Positions 1 to 7,960 of a DNA stretch of 20,459 bases are shown piece after piece. The stretch spans positions 1 through 20,459 of the forward strand of contig DPLR01000543.1 of the NCBI GenBank assembly GCA_003541895.1, in the 5' to 3' direction. Position numbers and translations under genes: made by a program. The notes under the pieces were generated by a model, which saw only the letters and a list, made by a program, of their open reading frames with translations, was not told the DNA's origin and searched no databases. The DNA is from Cytophagales bacterium. Its GTDB lineage: Bacteria; Bacteroidota; Bacteroidia; Cytophagales; Cyclobacteriaceae. Positions within the stretch are counted from its first letter, which is position 1; every line of letters starts with the position of its first letter.

Positions 1-1190
1 GGTGGCTGATCTTGGAAAGCGTTTGTAATGTTACCTCGTATGGTAAGTTTTGTATTCTGACTTATGTTATAGTCAAAGCGAGCTACATAGCGCTGACTTT
101 GTGTGGCACGGTTAAAGTTTTTATAAGTACCTGGGTCATAATTAAAATTTTGAACCAGAAAATCGCGTAACCCAGCTAAACCTGTTTGAGGGTCGTTATC
201 ATCTGATCCTTGAGTGTTAGTCGCAGTTGTAGGTGTAGCGGCTGTTGGGCGAACTGCATTCGTATAGAATGGATCTGTTCTCTTTTCAAATTCTGCATTG
301 ACAAAGAAGAATAGTTTGTTCTTAATAATCGGACCACCTATCCTAAAGCCATAGTTATTGTAATTAAAACTTGGAACAGGGTTTGAAGTGCCATTAATTT
401 TTTTCCCGGCAAGGCCTTCATTTCTAAAGAAATAATACGCTGAACCTTGAATCTCATTTGTACCACTTCGGGTTACAGCACTAACACCAGCACCGGTGAA
501 ATTTCCCTGACGAACATCATAAGGAGAAAGAACAACTGAAATTTCCTGAATGGCATCGATACTAAAAGGAGTTGCATTTGACTGGCCGGCCGGCAGCGGA
601 TTTAAACCAAACACGTTATTAACAGTAGCACCATCAATCGTCAAGTTATTATAAAGGTAGCTTCGGCCTCCAAAACTGAACGGGTTTCCACTTCCGCTCG
701 ATTGAGGCGAAAGATTGGTGAAATCCCTAAAATCACGACCAATGGATGGCAGCGTCATGATCTGACTCGTTTTGAAATTGGTTGATGCCCCCATCTTGTC
801 TGAATTGAGAATTGGATCTTTATCTCCAGTTACTACAACCTCTTGAAGTTGAGATGCTTCATCTAACAGCTTGTAATCAAGCACCAGTGTTTCACCCAAC
901 TGAAGGCTAACATTCTCGGTAGTCTGTTCTTTGTAACCAATAAAGGATACTTTAATGGTGTAAGGTCCGCCTATTCTCATGGCTGGAATAAAATACCTTC
1001 CATCTTTCAAAGAAGTAGTGCCATAGGTTGTTCCTGAGGGCATGTGTGTTGCCACAACATTTGCTCCAGGAAGTTCGCCTCCATTTTGGTCAGTGATTTT
1101 TCCCGACAAAGAGGCAGTAGTCACACCTTGTGCCCACGCTCCTACAACAGTCAAGAAAAAAAAGACCACAAGCAGTAGTTTTTTCTCCAT
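1..1190 (-). CDS. TonB-dependent receptor, Oar-like, N-terminal part (runs off window)
   Basis: This is the first ~396 codons of an outer-membrane TonB-dependent receptor, read on the minus strand from ATG at 1190-1188 and open to the left edge. Residues 1-21 are a signal peptide ending in AWAQ. Residues ~27-110 form a carboxypeptidase-regulatory-like (CarboxypepD_reg) beta-sandwich with GKITDQNGGELPGANV and VSFIGYKEQ. A short linker with LQEVVVTGD (~115-123) follows. The plug domain starts near residue 125 and includes the NLTIDGATVNN and SPYDVRQGNFTGAGVSAV stretches, then the first barrel strands. The SPYDVRQ...TGAG pattern is typical of the Oar-like subfamily rather than SusC. The substrate cannot be told from this part. 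No SusD-like partner is visible, though the downstream side lies outside the window. The gene is divergent from the ABC transporter gene at 1401. It is truncated only by the window edge, with no internal frameshift. Confidence 0.9.
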   Translation of the reverse strand, partial: MEKKLLLVVFFFLTVVGAWAQGVTTASLSGKITDQNGGELPGANVVATHMPSGTTYGTTSLKDGRYFIPAMRIGGPYTIKVSFIGYKEQTTENVSLQLGETLVLDYKLLDEASQLQEVVVTGDKDPILNSDKMGASTNFKTSQIMTLPSIGRDFRDFTNLSPQSSGSGNPFSFGGRSYLYNNLTIDGATVNNVFGLNPLPAGQSNATPFSIDAIQEISVVLSPYDVRQGNFTGAGVSAVTRSGTNEIQGSAYYFFRNEGLAGKKINGTSNPVPSFNYNNYGFRIGGPIIKNKLFFFVNAEFEKRTDPFYTNAVRPTAATPTTATNTQGSDDNDPQTGLAGLRDFLVQNFNYDPGTYKNFNRATQSQRYVARFDYNISQNTKLTIRGNITNAFQDQP

Positions 1191-1223
1191 AGTTTTTGAG
1201 TTTGGTTTTTTTATAATGCGCTG

Positions 1224-1231
1224 CAAAAATA
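1224..1231 (-). promoter_or_regulatory. candidate -7 element for the TonB receptor gene
   Basis: The minus strand reads TATTTTTG, an exact match to the Bacteroidota -7 consensus TAnnTTTG, about 33 bases upstream of the receptor ATG. This would give a short leader. A TTG triplet lies 14 bases further upstream, which is closer than the usual spacing of about 19-21, so the -33 half is not convincing. In AT-rich DNA this match can arise by chance. Confidence 0.35.
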
Positions 1232-1400
1232 TCTTATTTACTATTCAAAAGGAGTATCGTTCATTTTAATTCTTTAGCACATTTTATTAACAAATTACTA
1301 ACATGCCGGGGCTAATTTGCGCTCAAAATATTTAAACCGATTTCGGAATTCTTTTTCGCAATTTTGTAACTCGTAAACACCAAATTCTGTTTATCGACTA

Positions 1401-3173
1401 ATGGACAAAGAAACAGTTAGCAGCGGAAATATTATTGACCTGAAGGTACTTCGCAGGATCATGAAATTCGTAACTCCTTATCGTGGAAGATTTTACTTGG
1501 TTGTATTTCTTACGCTGGCTTTGGGAATTGTAACCCCTTTGCGCCCTTTGCTCATCCAATACACTATTGATAAGCACGTTCAGTACGGCAACTATTGGGG
1601 CATGGTAAATATTACATTTATCATTCTGGTCTTGCTAATTGTTCAATCGGCAATGCAATATGCCCATACTTATATTTCTGGTAGGATTGCCCAGTTTGTT
1701 CTGAGGGACATCCGTGTAAAATTATATGAACACATTGTTCATCTTCGGCTTGCGTTTTTTGATAAAACGCCAATCGGCCGATTAGTAACCCGTACTATTT
1801 CTGATGTTGAAACTCTTGCCGATGTTTTCAGCGAAGGACTTGCCGCTATGGCCAGTGATTTACTTCAAATTGTTTTCATCCTGATTTTCATGTTTGTCAT
1901 AGACTGGCGATTGGCTTTAGTCAGCCTTTCAACTGTTCCGCTCATGGTGTTGGCCACGTATATCTTTAAAGAAAAAATAAAAGTAGCCTTTAACGATGTG
2001 CGCAATGCTGTTTCAAATTTGAATGTGTTTGTACAAGAGCACATTACAGGCATGAACATTGTACAGATGTTTGGCAACGAGAAGAAAGAATTTGAAAAAT
2101 TTAAAGAGATCAACAAGGAACATCGCGGTGCACACCTCAGGTCTGTACTCTATTATTCTGTTTATTTTCCGGTGGCTGAAATCATTGCCGCCATTGGTAC
2201 TGGCCTTTTAGTTTGGTACGGAGCTAAAGGGGCTATCAACCCAGAAGTTACCGGAATCACCTTGGGCAAGCTGATTTCGTTCATTATGTTCATTCAACTT
2301 TTTTTCAGGCCGATACGGATGCTTGCTGATCGATATAACACATTGCAAATGGGCATTGTCAGTTCATCGCGCATCATCAATTTGCTTGACGACCAAGGTT
2401 ATGTCGCAAAGAACGGATCGATGACTCCAGAACAAATCGATGGCGCTGTCCAATTCGATCACGTTTGGTTTGCTTACAACGAGAATAATTATGTGTTGAA
2501 AGATTTCAACCTTACTATCAATCAAGGCGAAACCGTAGCGTTGGTAGGAGCCACCGGTGCAGGTAAATCTTCTGTGATCAATTTGCTCAGTCGATTTTAT
2601 GAAATTAATCGGGGCACAATTCGGATTGATGGGATCGATATCCAAGATTTTGATCTCACTTCGTTACGAAAAAAAATTGGAGTGGTGTTGCAAGATGTCT
2701 TCCTGTTTTCTGATTCAATTCGTTACAATATCACTTTAGGAAATCCTGAAGTTACAGATGATATGATTCTTCATGCCGCAGAATTGGTTGGTGCAAAAAA
2801 ATTTATTGAGCGACTGCCCGGAGGGCTTGATTACAATGTGATGGAACGGGGCGCAACATTATCCGTGGGGCAACGCCAGTTGCTTTCTTTCATCCGTGCA
2901 ATGGTGTACGATCCAAAAATATTAATCCTCGATGAGGCCACTTCTTCGGTCGATTCTGAAACGGAAGAAATGATTCAGCAAGCCATCAGCAAAATGATGT
3001 TTGGCCGAACCTCGATTGTGATTGCTCATCGACTTTCAACCATTCAAAACGCAAACAAAATTGTCGTTCTTGACAAAGGCGAAGTCAAAGAAGAAGGCAG
3101 GCACGAATATCTTTTGAATCAAAATGGTTTCTACGCCCACCTCCATAAAATGCAATACAAAGCGGCCGTTTAA
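1401..3173 (+). CDS. ABC exporter half-transporter, MdlB-like (LSVGQ signature)
   Basis: This 590-residue half-transporter has an N-terminal six-helix exporter domain (~25-320) fused to an ATPase domain (~345-585). Visible motifs are Walker A GATGAGKSS (383-391), Q-loop VLQDVFLFSD, signature LSVGQRQL (487-494), Walker B ending in Asp511-Glu512 with the catalytic Glu present, D-loop SSVD and H-loop His543. The signature has Val where LSGGQ has the first Gly, a change also found in E. coli MdlB. The family exports lipids, drugs or peptides across the inner membrane. The length matches the family. The natural partner is the half-transporter at 3914-5704 on the opposite strand, which carries the matching degenerate Walker B. 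That pairing is inferred from the complementary motifs. The substrate is unknown. The ATG at 1401 gives a normal N-terminus ahead of the first helix. TAATTTGC at 1313-1320 is a weak promoter candidate. Confidence 0.93.
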   Translation: MDKETVSSGNIIDLKVLRRIMKFVTPYRGRFYLVVFLTLALGIVTPLRPLLIQYTIDKHVQYGNYWGMVNITFIILVLLIVQSAMQYAHTYISGRIAQFVLRDIRVKLYEHIVHLRLAFFDKTPIGRLVTRTISDVETLADVFSEGLAAMASDLLQIVFILIFMFVIDWRLALVSLSTVPLMVLATYIFKEKIKVAFNDVRNAVSNLNVFVQEHITGMNIVQMFGNEKKEFEKFKEINKEHRGAHLRSVLYYSVYFPVAEIIAAIGTGLLVWYGAKGAINPEVTGITLGKLISFIMFIQLFFRPIRMLADRYNTLQMGIVSSSRIINLLDDQGYVAKNGSMTPEQIDGAVQFDHVWFAYNENNYVLKDFNLTINQGETVALVGATGAGKSSVINLLSRFYEINRGTIRIDGIDIQDFDLTSLRKKIGVVLQDVFLFSDSIRYNITLGNPEVTDDMILHAAELVGAKKFIERLPGGLDYNVMERGATLSVGQRQLLSFIRAMVYDPKILILDEATSSVDSETEEMIQQAISKMMFGRTSIVIAHRLSTIQNANKIVVLDKGEVKEEGRHEYLLNQNGFYAHLHKMQYKAAV

Positions 3174-3201
3174 CCCGACTGAAATGCAAAGGCAAAACAA
3201 T

Positions 3202-3209
3202 TATCTTTG
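3202..3209 (+). promoter_or_regulatory. candidate -7 element directly before the barrel-protein gene
   Basis: TATCTTTG matches TAnnTTTG exactly and ends only 6 bases before the ATG at 3216. If it is used, the transcript would be leaderless or nearly so. It overlaps a possible upstream TTG start at 3207, which is a reason to prefer the ATG. No good -33 TTG is seen at the usual distance. Confidence 0.35.
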
Positions 3210-3215
3210 CTTTTG

Positions 3216-3902
3216 ATGGGCATTCAAAAAATTCTCTTCGCGTTTCTGTTCATTGCCACTTGCTCGTATTGCATGGCGCAAAAAAGAAGCAATCGTAGCG
3301 CGGGCTATCGTGTTCCGGTTGTTTCAGAAAACAAAGCAAGAATAGTTTGCCCCATCTTTAATGTCAATCAATATCCGTATCAGGGACTGGGACTGAAATT
3401 TGGAGACCCAACCGCCATCACTTACAAATTGTATCCCGACAGGCATTGGGCATTTGCTGTTGATGTTGGCAAGACTTCGGTTGGGCTGTACAATGATTAC
3501 TACAAGCACTTGTTCAATTCATATGCGCAAATTGACACTGTACAAAAAACCTATATCTCCCATCAAGCCACAAGTAACTTTTTTCTTGAGACGAAACTGC
3601 TGTACCAATGGGATATTGAAAAAATATCGAAAGGCCTTCAACTTTACGCTGGACTTGGTTGGCAGTGGAGAAACACCTCTTTGAATTACACTTATACCTA
3701 CAAGTCGGGTTCAAACACAAAACCCGGAAAATTAACCGGAAGCAGTTTTACCTATGGACCCGTTGCCATTTTAGGATTTGAATACGCCAATTTCAGTTTG
3801 CCGATTTCAGCCTTCATCGAGGTTGAATTGTTTACCGATAACATGGCCGACCCTGGGTACCACCGGTTTCAGGGTGGTGTTGGATTGAGATATGTGTTTT
3901 GA
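3216..3902 (+). CDS. predicted outer-membrane beta-barrel protein, family not recognised
   Basis: This 228-residue protein belongs to no family I recognise. It starts with a signal peptide (residues 1-22, hydrophobic ILFAFLFIATCSY, ending MAQ). The rest alternates hydrophobic and polar residues with many Tyr, Trp and Phe, and it ends GGVGLRYVF with a terminal Phe, the usual C-terminal signature of outer-membrane barrels. A small barrel of perhaps 8-10 strands is likely. ATG at 3216 is preferred over TTG at 3207 because it begins the signal peptide cleanly and the TTG overlaps a candidate promoter element. The gene lies 42 bases after the MdlB-like gene on the same strand and ends 11 bases from the end of the convergent MdlA-like gene. 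That position could mean a role linked to the exporter or the envelope, but nothing in the sequence proves it. Confidence 0.75.
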   Translation: MGIQKILFAFLFIATCSYCMAQKRSNRSAGYRVPVVSENKARIVCPIFNVNQYPYQGLGLKFGDPTAITYKLYPDRHWAFAVDVGKTSVGLYNDYYKHLFNSYAQIDTVQKTYISHQATSNFFLETKLLYQWDIEKISKGLQLYAGLGWQWRNTSLNYTYTYKSGSNTKPGKLTGSSFTYGPVAILGFEYANFSLPISAFIEVELFTDNMADPGYHRFQGGVGLRYVF

Positions 3903-3913
3903 AATTTGAAACC

Positions 3914-5704
3914 CTAAGAGGATGTTACCTCATCCATCTGCATCTGCTTATCGAATAATTCTTTATACACTCCGTTTTGCTCAAGCAGACTTTCGTGTGT
4001 TCCTTGTTCAACAATTTCCCCATCGTCAAGTACAATAATTTTGCTTGCTAGTTTTGCTGAAGAAACGCGGTGAGAAATAATAATGGTCGTGCTTCCCTGC
4101 ATTATTTTTCTCAAGCTATTCAGAATATTGTTTTCCGTATTAGTGTCAACTGCTGAAAGCGCATCATCAAGAATCAAGATTTTAGGTTTTCGAACTACAG
4201 CTCTCGCGATGGATACACGTTGTTTTTGTCCGCCCGATAGAGTGATGCCCCGCTCGCCAATCCGCGTACCAAATCCTTGCGGAAAAGCCTTCACGTTTTC
4301 ATACACATCAGCATCTTTTGCTGCTTGAAAAATTTTAGTTTCATCTGGCTGGTCAAGGCCAAAAGAAATATTGTTGTAAATCGTATCGCTGAAAAGAAAA
4401 ACATCTTGCGGCACAACCCCGATCTGAGAGCGGAGTTTGCTCAACTCATATTCCCTTATAGGGCGATCATCAATGCGTACTTCGCCAGAGGTAACATCAT
4501 ACAAACGAGAAGCTAAGTTGGTAACAGTACTTTTCCCCGAGCCGGTGGTACCAATAATCCCTAACGATTCGCCCGGATTGATCGTGAAAGAAATATTTTT
4601 CAAGGCAACCACTCCGGTGTCTGGATATTTGAATCCCACATTAATAAATTCGATTTTACCGGTTATTTCTGTTTCAAGCTTTTTATCAGAAACAATGTTC
4701 GTTTTTTCCTTTAAAAATTCATTAATCCTTTTTTGCGATGCCTCCGCACGCTTCACCTGACTGCTCGTCCAACCCAATAAGGTTACGGGCCAAGTCAACA
4801 AGTTTACATAAATAATAAACTCGGCCATGTTGCCAATAGTAAGCCGGCCATTGATCACTTCTGTGCTGCAAACATATACGGTAAGCACAGTACTTAAACC
4901 CACCAGAGCCATCACTAATGGATAGAACAAAGCTTCCACCTTGGTAAGTTTAATAGATTGATGTTTGTATTCGTTGCTTTCGCGGGTAAACCCTGCCACC
5001 GATTCATTTTCTCTTGTGAATGATTTCAGCACACGAATCCCAGAAAAAGCTTCTTGCACAAACGTACTCAACCTCGACTGGCTTTTCTGAATTTCATCGC
5101 TTCGGTGCTCAATGATATTGTTCACATAAAAAACAGCAATCGATAAGAAAGGAAGCGGCAGCAAAGAATAGAAGGTAAGTTTGGGGCTTATGTAAAACAT
5201 TACAGGCACCAGCATGGCAAACAATGAAATAAGTGTGAGCCCATACATAATTGACGGGCCGAGATACATACGCACTCGGCCTACATCTTCGCTAATGCGA
5301 TTCATCAAATCGCCCGTGCTATTCCTTCGATAAAAACTCAAAGGAAGTGATTGATAATGAAGAAAGATTTCATTTTTAAGGTCGTATTCAATCAACCGAC
5401 TCATCACAATCAATGTTTGTCTAACAAAGTATAAAAAGATTCCGCGCAGCAGCGCCATAAGTAAAATCAGAACGGCATAGAATAAAATTCCTCGGCTAAA
5501 AACAGTAAAGAAATCCTGTTGCGCACCACTATTATCAAACGACCGATACACTCGTACATTATCGATTACCAAATCGATGGAGTATCGAACTAATTGAGCG
5601 GGAAGGATTTGAAAGGCGTTAGAGATTAAGATGAAAACAAAACCCCAGATCAGGTGCCACTTGTATTTCAGCAAATATTTATTGAGGTAAGCAAGTTCTT
5701 TCAT
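3914..5704 (-). CDS. ABC exporter half-transporter, MdlA-like (degenerate Walker B)
   Basis: This 596-residue half-transporter has six transmembrane helices (~17-40, 72-95, 150-170, 175-195, 258-280, 290-312) followed by an ATPase domain (~348-585). Motifs are Walker A GTTGSGKST (385-393), Q-loop VPQDVFLFSD, a normal LSGGQKQR signature (489-496), Walker B ILILDD with Asp513-Asp514, D-loop SAVD and H-loop His545. The second acidic residue of Walker B, normally the catalytic Glu, is Asp514. The same change occurs in E. coli MdlA and in the degenerate subunit of heterodimeric exporters such as TM287/288. The subunit therefore probably pairs with one that has a full catalytic Glu and a weakened signature, which is what 1401-3173 has. 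It is convergent with the barrel gene and divergent from nusB. On the minus strand TAAAGTTG (5725-5718) is a weak -7 candidate. The substrate is unknown. Confidence 0.93.
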   Translation of the reverse strand: MKELAYLNKYLLKYKWHLIWGFVFILISNAFQILPAQLVRYSIDLVIDNVRVYRSFDNSGAQQDFFTVFSRGILFYAVLILLMALLRGIFLYFVRQTLIVMSRLIEYDLKNEIFLHYQSLPLSFYRRNSTGDLMNRISEDVGRVRMYLGPSIMYGLTLISLFAMLVPVMFYISPKLTFYSLLPLPFLSIAVFYVNNIIEHRSDEIQKSQSRLSTFVQEAFSGIRVLKSFTRENESVAGFTRESNEYKHQSIKLTKVEALFYPLVMALVGLSTVLTVYVCSTEVINGRLTIGNMAEFIIYVNLLTWPVTLLGWTSSQVKRAEASQKRINEFLKEKTNIVSDKKLETEITGKIEFINVGFKYPDTGVVALKNISFTINPGESLGIIGTTGSGKSTVTNLASRLYDVTSGEVRIDDRPIREYELSKLRSQIGVVPQDVFLFSDTIYNNISFGLDQPDETKIFQAAKDADVYENVKAFPQGFGTRIGERGITLSGGQKQRVSIARAVVRKPKILILDDALSAVDTNTENNILNSLRKIMQGSTTIIISHRVSSAKLASKIIVLDDGEIVEQGTHESLLEQNGVYKELFDKQMQMDEVTSS

Positions 5705-5751
5705 TAATCAGGCAATGCAACTTTAGGTGTTTAATAACGATGACTTGGGGC

Positions 5752-5808
5752 GGTAAGTTCGTTAATGCAGACGGTTCTGCCAAAGTACTTTCACAATTCA
5801 GACTTACC
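5752..5808. repeat. nested inverted repeats upstream of nusB
   Basis: GGTAAGT at 5752-5758 and ACTTACC at 5802-5808 are perfect complements, 43 bases apart. Between them GCAGA (5767-5771) and TCTGC (5776-5780) form an inner hairpin with a CGGT loop. A possible -7-like TAATTTGC follows at 5812-5819. If transcription starts there, the structure is DNA only and not part of the RNA. The function is unknown and chance is possible. Confidence 0.25.
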
Positions 5809-5844
5809 ATGTAATTTGCACCCGCTTAAAATCGTTCTCAACAT

Positions 5845-6969
5845 ATGCTCAACAGGCGCACCATCCGCATCAAAATCATGCAAAATCTTTTCGCTTACGC
5901 TCAGTGCAAAGAGGCCAATTTGTTGCTGGCCCATGATTTAATTGAAGAGCGCTTTCAACCCAACCTCAATTCGATGGAGGTACAAGACAAAGAATTGTTG
6001 AAAAAGCAAAAAAAGCAGGCACTGCAATCGTTAGATAAGAAAATGAAAGGCGAAGAGCCGAGCATTGAAGACGCTGCCGTTGCCAAATCGGTTGAAGAAG
6101 CCGTGGCTCTTTTTGAAAAGTCGATTAAGAAAGACCAAGTTTTTTTGAGCAAAAATATTTTGCTCGAAATGGAAAAACTGGCCAATACTTACCACCAAGT
6201 GATTGCCCTGATCATTGCCTTGGCTGATTTAGCAGCTACTGAAAAAAAGGGTGGTCATTCTAATTTTGCCAACCACAGTTGGGTAAAATCGTGGCGCGAA
6301 AATGAGGAATTAAAAAAATTGATCCTCAGAGAAAACGTGGGCTGGGAAAATAAAATGGAATATGTGCGCACCTGGTTTCGCGATCGGGTGAAAGAGGATA
6401 AGGCATACCAAGAATTTATTGCACAAAAGAACCCTTCAGAAGAAATTCAAAAGGATTTCATGAAGCACATGGCTCGCAAAATAATTTTAGGAGCCGGACC
6501 AATCAACGATTTCTTTGAAGAGCAAAATATCCGTTGGGCCGAAGACAAAGACATTATCAAAAGCATGGTCGACAAAACGATCAAGTCTTTTGCCGATGGC
6601 AAAACTTCGCTTCAAAAAGTTTCTTTGAATTGGGAAGACGACCGCGACTTTACTGAAAAATTATTCAACAGCACGATCGGGTTGGATGACCAGTACAAAG
6701 AGCTCATCGCAAAAAATACACGCAATTGGGAGGTTGACCGTTTACCACTAACGGATCGGGTGATTTTGGAAATGGCCATCACCGAGATGATTCATTTTCC
6801 GAACATCCCTGTAAAAGTTACCATCAACGAATACATTGAGCTCTCAAAAGAATATAGCACGCCCAAGAGCCGGCAATTCATTAATGGAATTTTGGATGTG
6901 ATTTCTAAATCGATGAAAGAATCAGGCACTCTAAAAAAGAGCGGCCGCGGGCTTTTGGACAATAAATAA
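5845..6969 (+). CDS. nusB: transcription antitermination factor NusB with large internal insertion
   Basis: NusB binds the boxA RNA with NusE (ribosomal protein S10) and supports rRNA antitermination. This copy has 374 residues against about 140 in E. coli. The first helix is recognisable at the very N-terminus (RRTIRIKIMQNLFAYAQ, residues 4-20, an Arg-rich RNA-binding helix). The rest of the fold is at the C-terminus (~265-355): the DRLPLTDRVILEMAITEM helix, then VKVTINEYIELSKEYSTPKS and RQFINGILDVI. About 240 charged, mostly helical residues (21-260), with KKQKK-type basic and EE-rich acidic patches, separate the two parts, where E. coli has about 30. The extra part is thus an internal insertion, not a simple extension. 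Long NusB proteins are usual in Bacteroidota as far as I know. The ATG at 5845 is fixed by the conserved N-terminal helix. The gene is first in a co-oriented run. Confidence 0.9.
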   Translation: MLNRRTIRIKIMQNLFAYAQCKEANLLLAHDLIEERFQPNLNSMEVQDKELLKKQKKQALQSLDKKMKGEEPSIEDAAVAKSVEEAVALFEKSIKKDQVFLSKNILLEMEKLANTYHQVIALIIALADLAATEKKGGHSNFANHSWVKSWRENEELKKLILRENVGWENKMEYVRTWFRDRVKEDKAYQEFIAQKNPSEEIQKDFMKHMARKIILGAGPINDFFEEQNIRWAEDKDIIKSMVDKTIKSFADGKTSLQKVSLNWEDDRDFTEKLFNSTIGLDDQYKELIAKNTRNWEVDRLPLTDRVILEMAITEMIHFPNIPVKVTINEYIELSKEYSTPKSRQFINGILDVISKSMKESGTLKKSGRGLLDNK

Positions 6970-6983
6970 AGTGGTAAATATTT

Positions 6984-6991
6984 TATCTTTG
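6984..6991 (+). promoter_or_regulatory. candidate -7 element for the YtxH gene
   Basis: TATCTTTG is an exact TAnnTTTG match 24 bases before the ATG at 7016, giving a plausible leader of roughly 18 bases. It suggests that the YtxH gene can be transcribed independently of nusB. No -33 TTG sits at the preferred spacing. Confidence 0.4.
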
Positions 6992-7015
6992 TAATTCTTG
7001 AAAATGAAATAAGCT

Positions 7016-7321
7016 ATGAGCAAAAAAAGCAACGCACTGATGGCATTTTTGGCTGGAGCAGCCGCAGGTGCAATCCTTGGTATTCTTTACGCACCCGACA
7101 AAGGATCGAACACCCGAGAGAAACTTTCTTTTCAGCTAGATAAATACAAAAAGATGTTGCAGGCTTACCTTGATGATCTGATGAGCGGCCAAGAAACCCC
7201 ACTAACTTCAGAAGCAAAATCGCAGGGAGAAAAAGTGGTGTCTGAAGCCAAAGGAAAAGCGCAACAGCTTTTAAATGACGTTGATGAATTGCTTGAGCAG
7301 ATTCGGGGCCGAAACAGTTAA
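7016..7321 (+). CDS. YtxH domain-containing protein
   Basis: This 101-residue protein has one Gly/Ala-rich transmembrane segment (~8-25, FLAGAAAGAILGILYAP) followed immediately by a DKGSNTREKL stretch and an amphipathic, Lys/Glu-rich helical tail. This is the layout of the YtxH family (small stress-associated membrane proteins, named after a Bacillus general-stress gene). The molecular role of the family is not established. The tail (residues 35-100) looks able to form a coiled coil. It lies 46 bases after nusB and 76 bases before the DUF1573 gene, with its own promoter candidate at 6984-6991. The start at 7016 is the only sensible one, since the membrane segment begins within ten residues. 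Confidence 0.85.
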   Translation: MSKKSNALMAFLAGAAAGAILGILYAPDKGSNTREKLSFQLDKYKKMLQAYLDDLMSGQETPLTSEAKSQGEKVVSEAKGKAQQLLNDVDELLEQIRGRNS

Positions 7322-7368
7322 TCTTTTGTTAATCCCTCGCGGCTGTTAAGAGCAATAAGAAGAAGAAT

Positions 7369-7376
7369 TAATTTTG
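7369..7376 (+). promoter_or_regulatory. candidate -7 element for the DUF1573 lipoprotein gene
   Basis: TAATTTTG matches TAnnTTTG exactly, 21 bases before the ATG at 7398. Spacing from the start codon is similar to that of the YtxH gene candidate. A clear -33 TTG is lacking. Confidence 0.35.
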
Positions 7377-7397
7377 TGAATAATATCAATAGTGAAT

Positions 7398-7919
7398 ATG
7401 AAAAATGTAATGAAGATTTTTACGATTGCCATTTTAACGTTGGCATTCAGTTCATGCCGCGACCGGGCAACAGAAAAAAGATTAGCAGATGTTGAAAGTA
7501 GGTTGGCTCAATTAGAGGCCAAACAACCCGCCAAGTTTAGCGCAAACCCACCTACCAATGCTCCAACGGTGAGTTCAACACCAGAAACAAAACCCGAAGG
7601 TCCACTTGCTGAAATTAAATATGACAATAACACATTTGATTTCGGTTCGATTACCGAAGGGCAAAAAGTTTCTCATACGTATAAAGTAACAAATACAGGT
7701 AATGCACCCCTCATCATTCAAAATGCACAACCTTCATGCGGTTGCACAGTACCTGAGTGGACTAAAACACCTATACCTGTTGGGGGAACAGGTTATGTTA
7801 AAGCCGAATTTGATTCAAAGGGCAAAACTGGAATGCAAAATAAAACGATCACAGTAACCGCTAACACGTGGCCGAAAGTAACTCAGCTTACCTTTAGAGC
7901 ACAGGTAAATGCGAAATAG
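7398..7919 (+). CDS. DUF1573 domain lipoprotein
   Basis: This 173-residue protein is probably a lipoprotein. Its signal peptide ends in a lipobox-like FSSC with Cys20. Residues 24-43 (EKRLADVESRLAQLEAKQ) form a short coiled coil, and ~45-70 are a Pro/Thr/Ser-rich linker. The C-terminal DUF1573 domain (~72-171) has the hallmark FDFGSITEGQKVSHTYKVTN, a PSCGCTVPEW motif (112-121) with two close cysteines, and the final strand. DUF1573 is an immunoglobulin-like (ASH/PapD-like) fold found very often in secreted Bacteroidota proteins, with no agreed function. ATG at 7398 is preferred to GTG at 7392. A perfect hairpin terminator follows the gene. Genes of this type commonly sit between nusB and yajC in Bacteroidota, as here. 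The coiled coil suggests it forms oligomers, which is an inference. Confidence 0.87.
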   Translation: MKNVMKIFTIAILTLAFSSCRDRATEKRLADVESRLAQLEAKQPAKFSANPPTNAPTVSSTPETKPEGPLAEIKYDNNTFDFGSITEGQKVSHTYKVTNTGNAPLIIQNAQPSCGCTVPEWTKTPIPVGGTGYVKAEFDSKGKTGMQNKTITVTANTWPKVTQLTFRAQVNAK

Positions 7920-7960
7920 TGCCTTTGAAATAAAATGATTTCATTTCACGGAATATTTTG

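Noticed and set aside
1042..1269. 75-residue open frame on the plus strand
   Set aside because: It lies antisense to the N-terminus of the TonB receptor, which has a clear signal peptide and domains on the other strand.
3207..3215. TTG start giving three more residues on the barrel protein
   Set aside because: It overlaps a TATCTTTG promoter candidate, and the ATG at 3216 gives a cleaner signal peptide.
3916..3934. Small inverted repeat at the end of the MdlA-like gene as a shared terminator
   Set aside because: The arms are only 4-5 bases, part is coding, and there is no T tract on either strand.
6941..6952. GCGGCCGC (NotI site) near the nusB end as a sign of cloning
   Set aside because: It falls in frame in a normal coding tail with no vector-like sequence around it, so a chance occurrence is enough.
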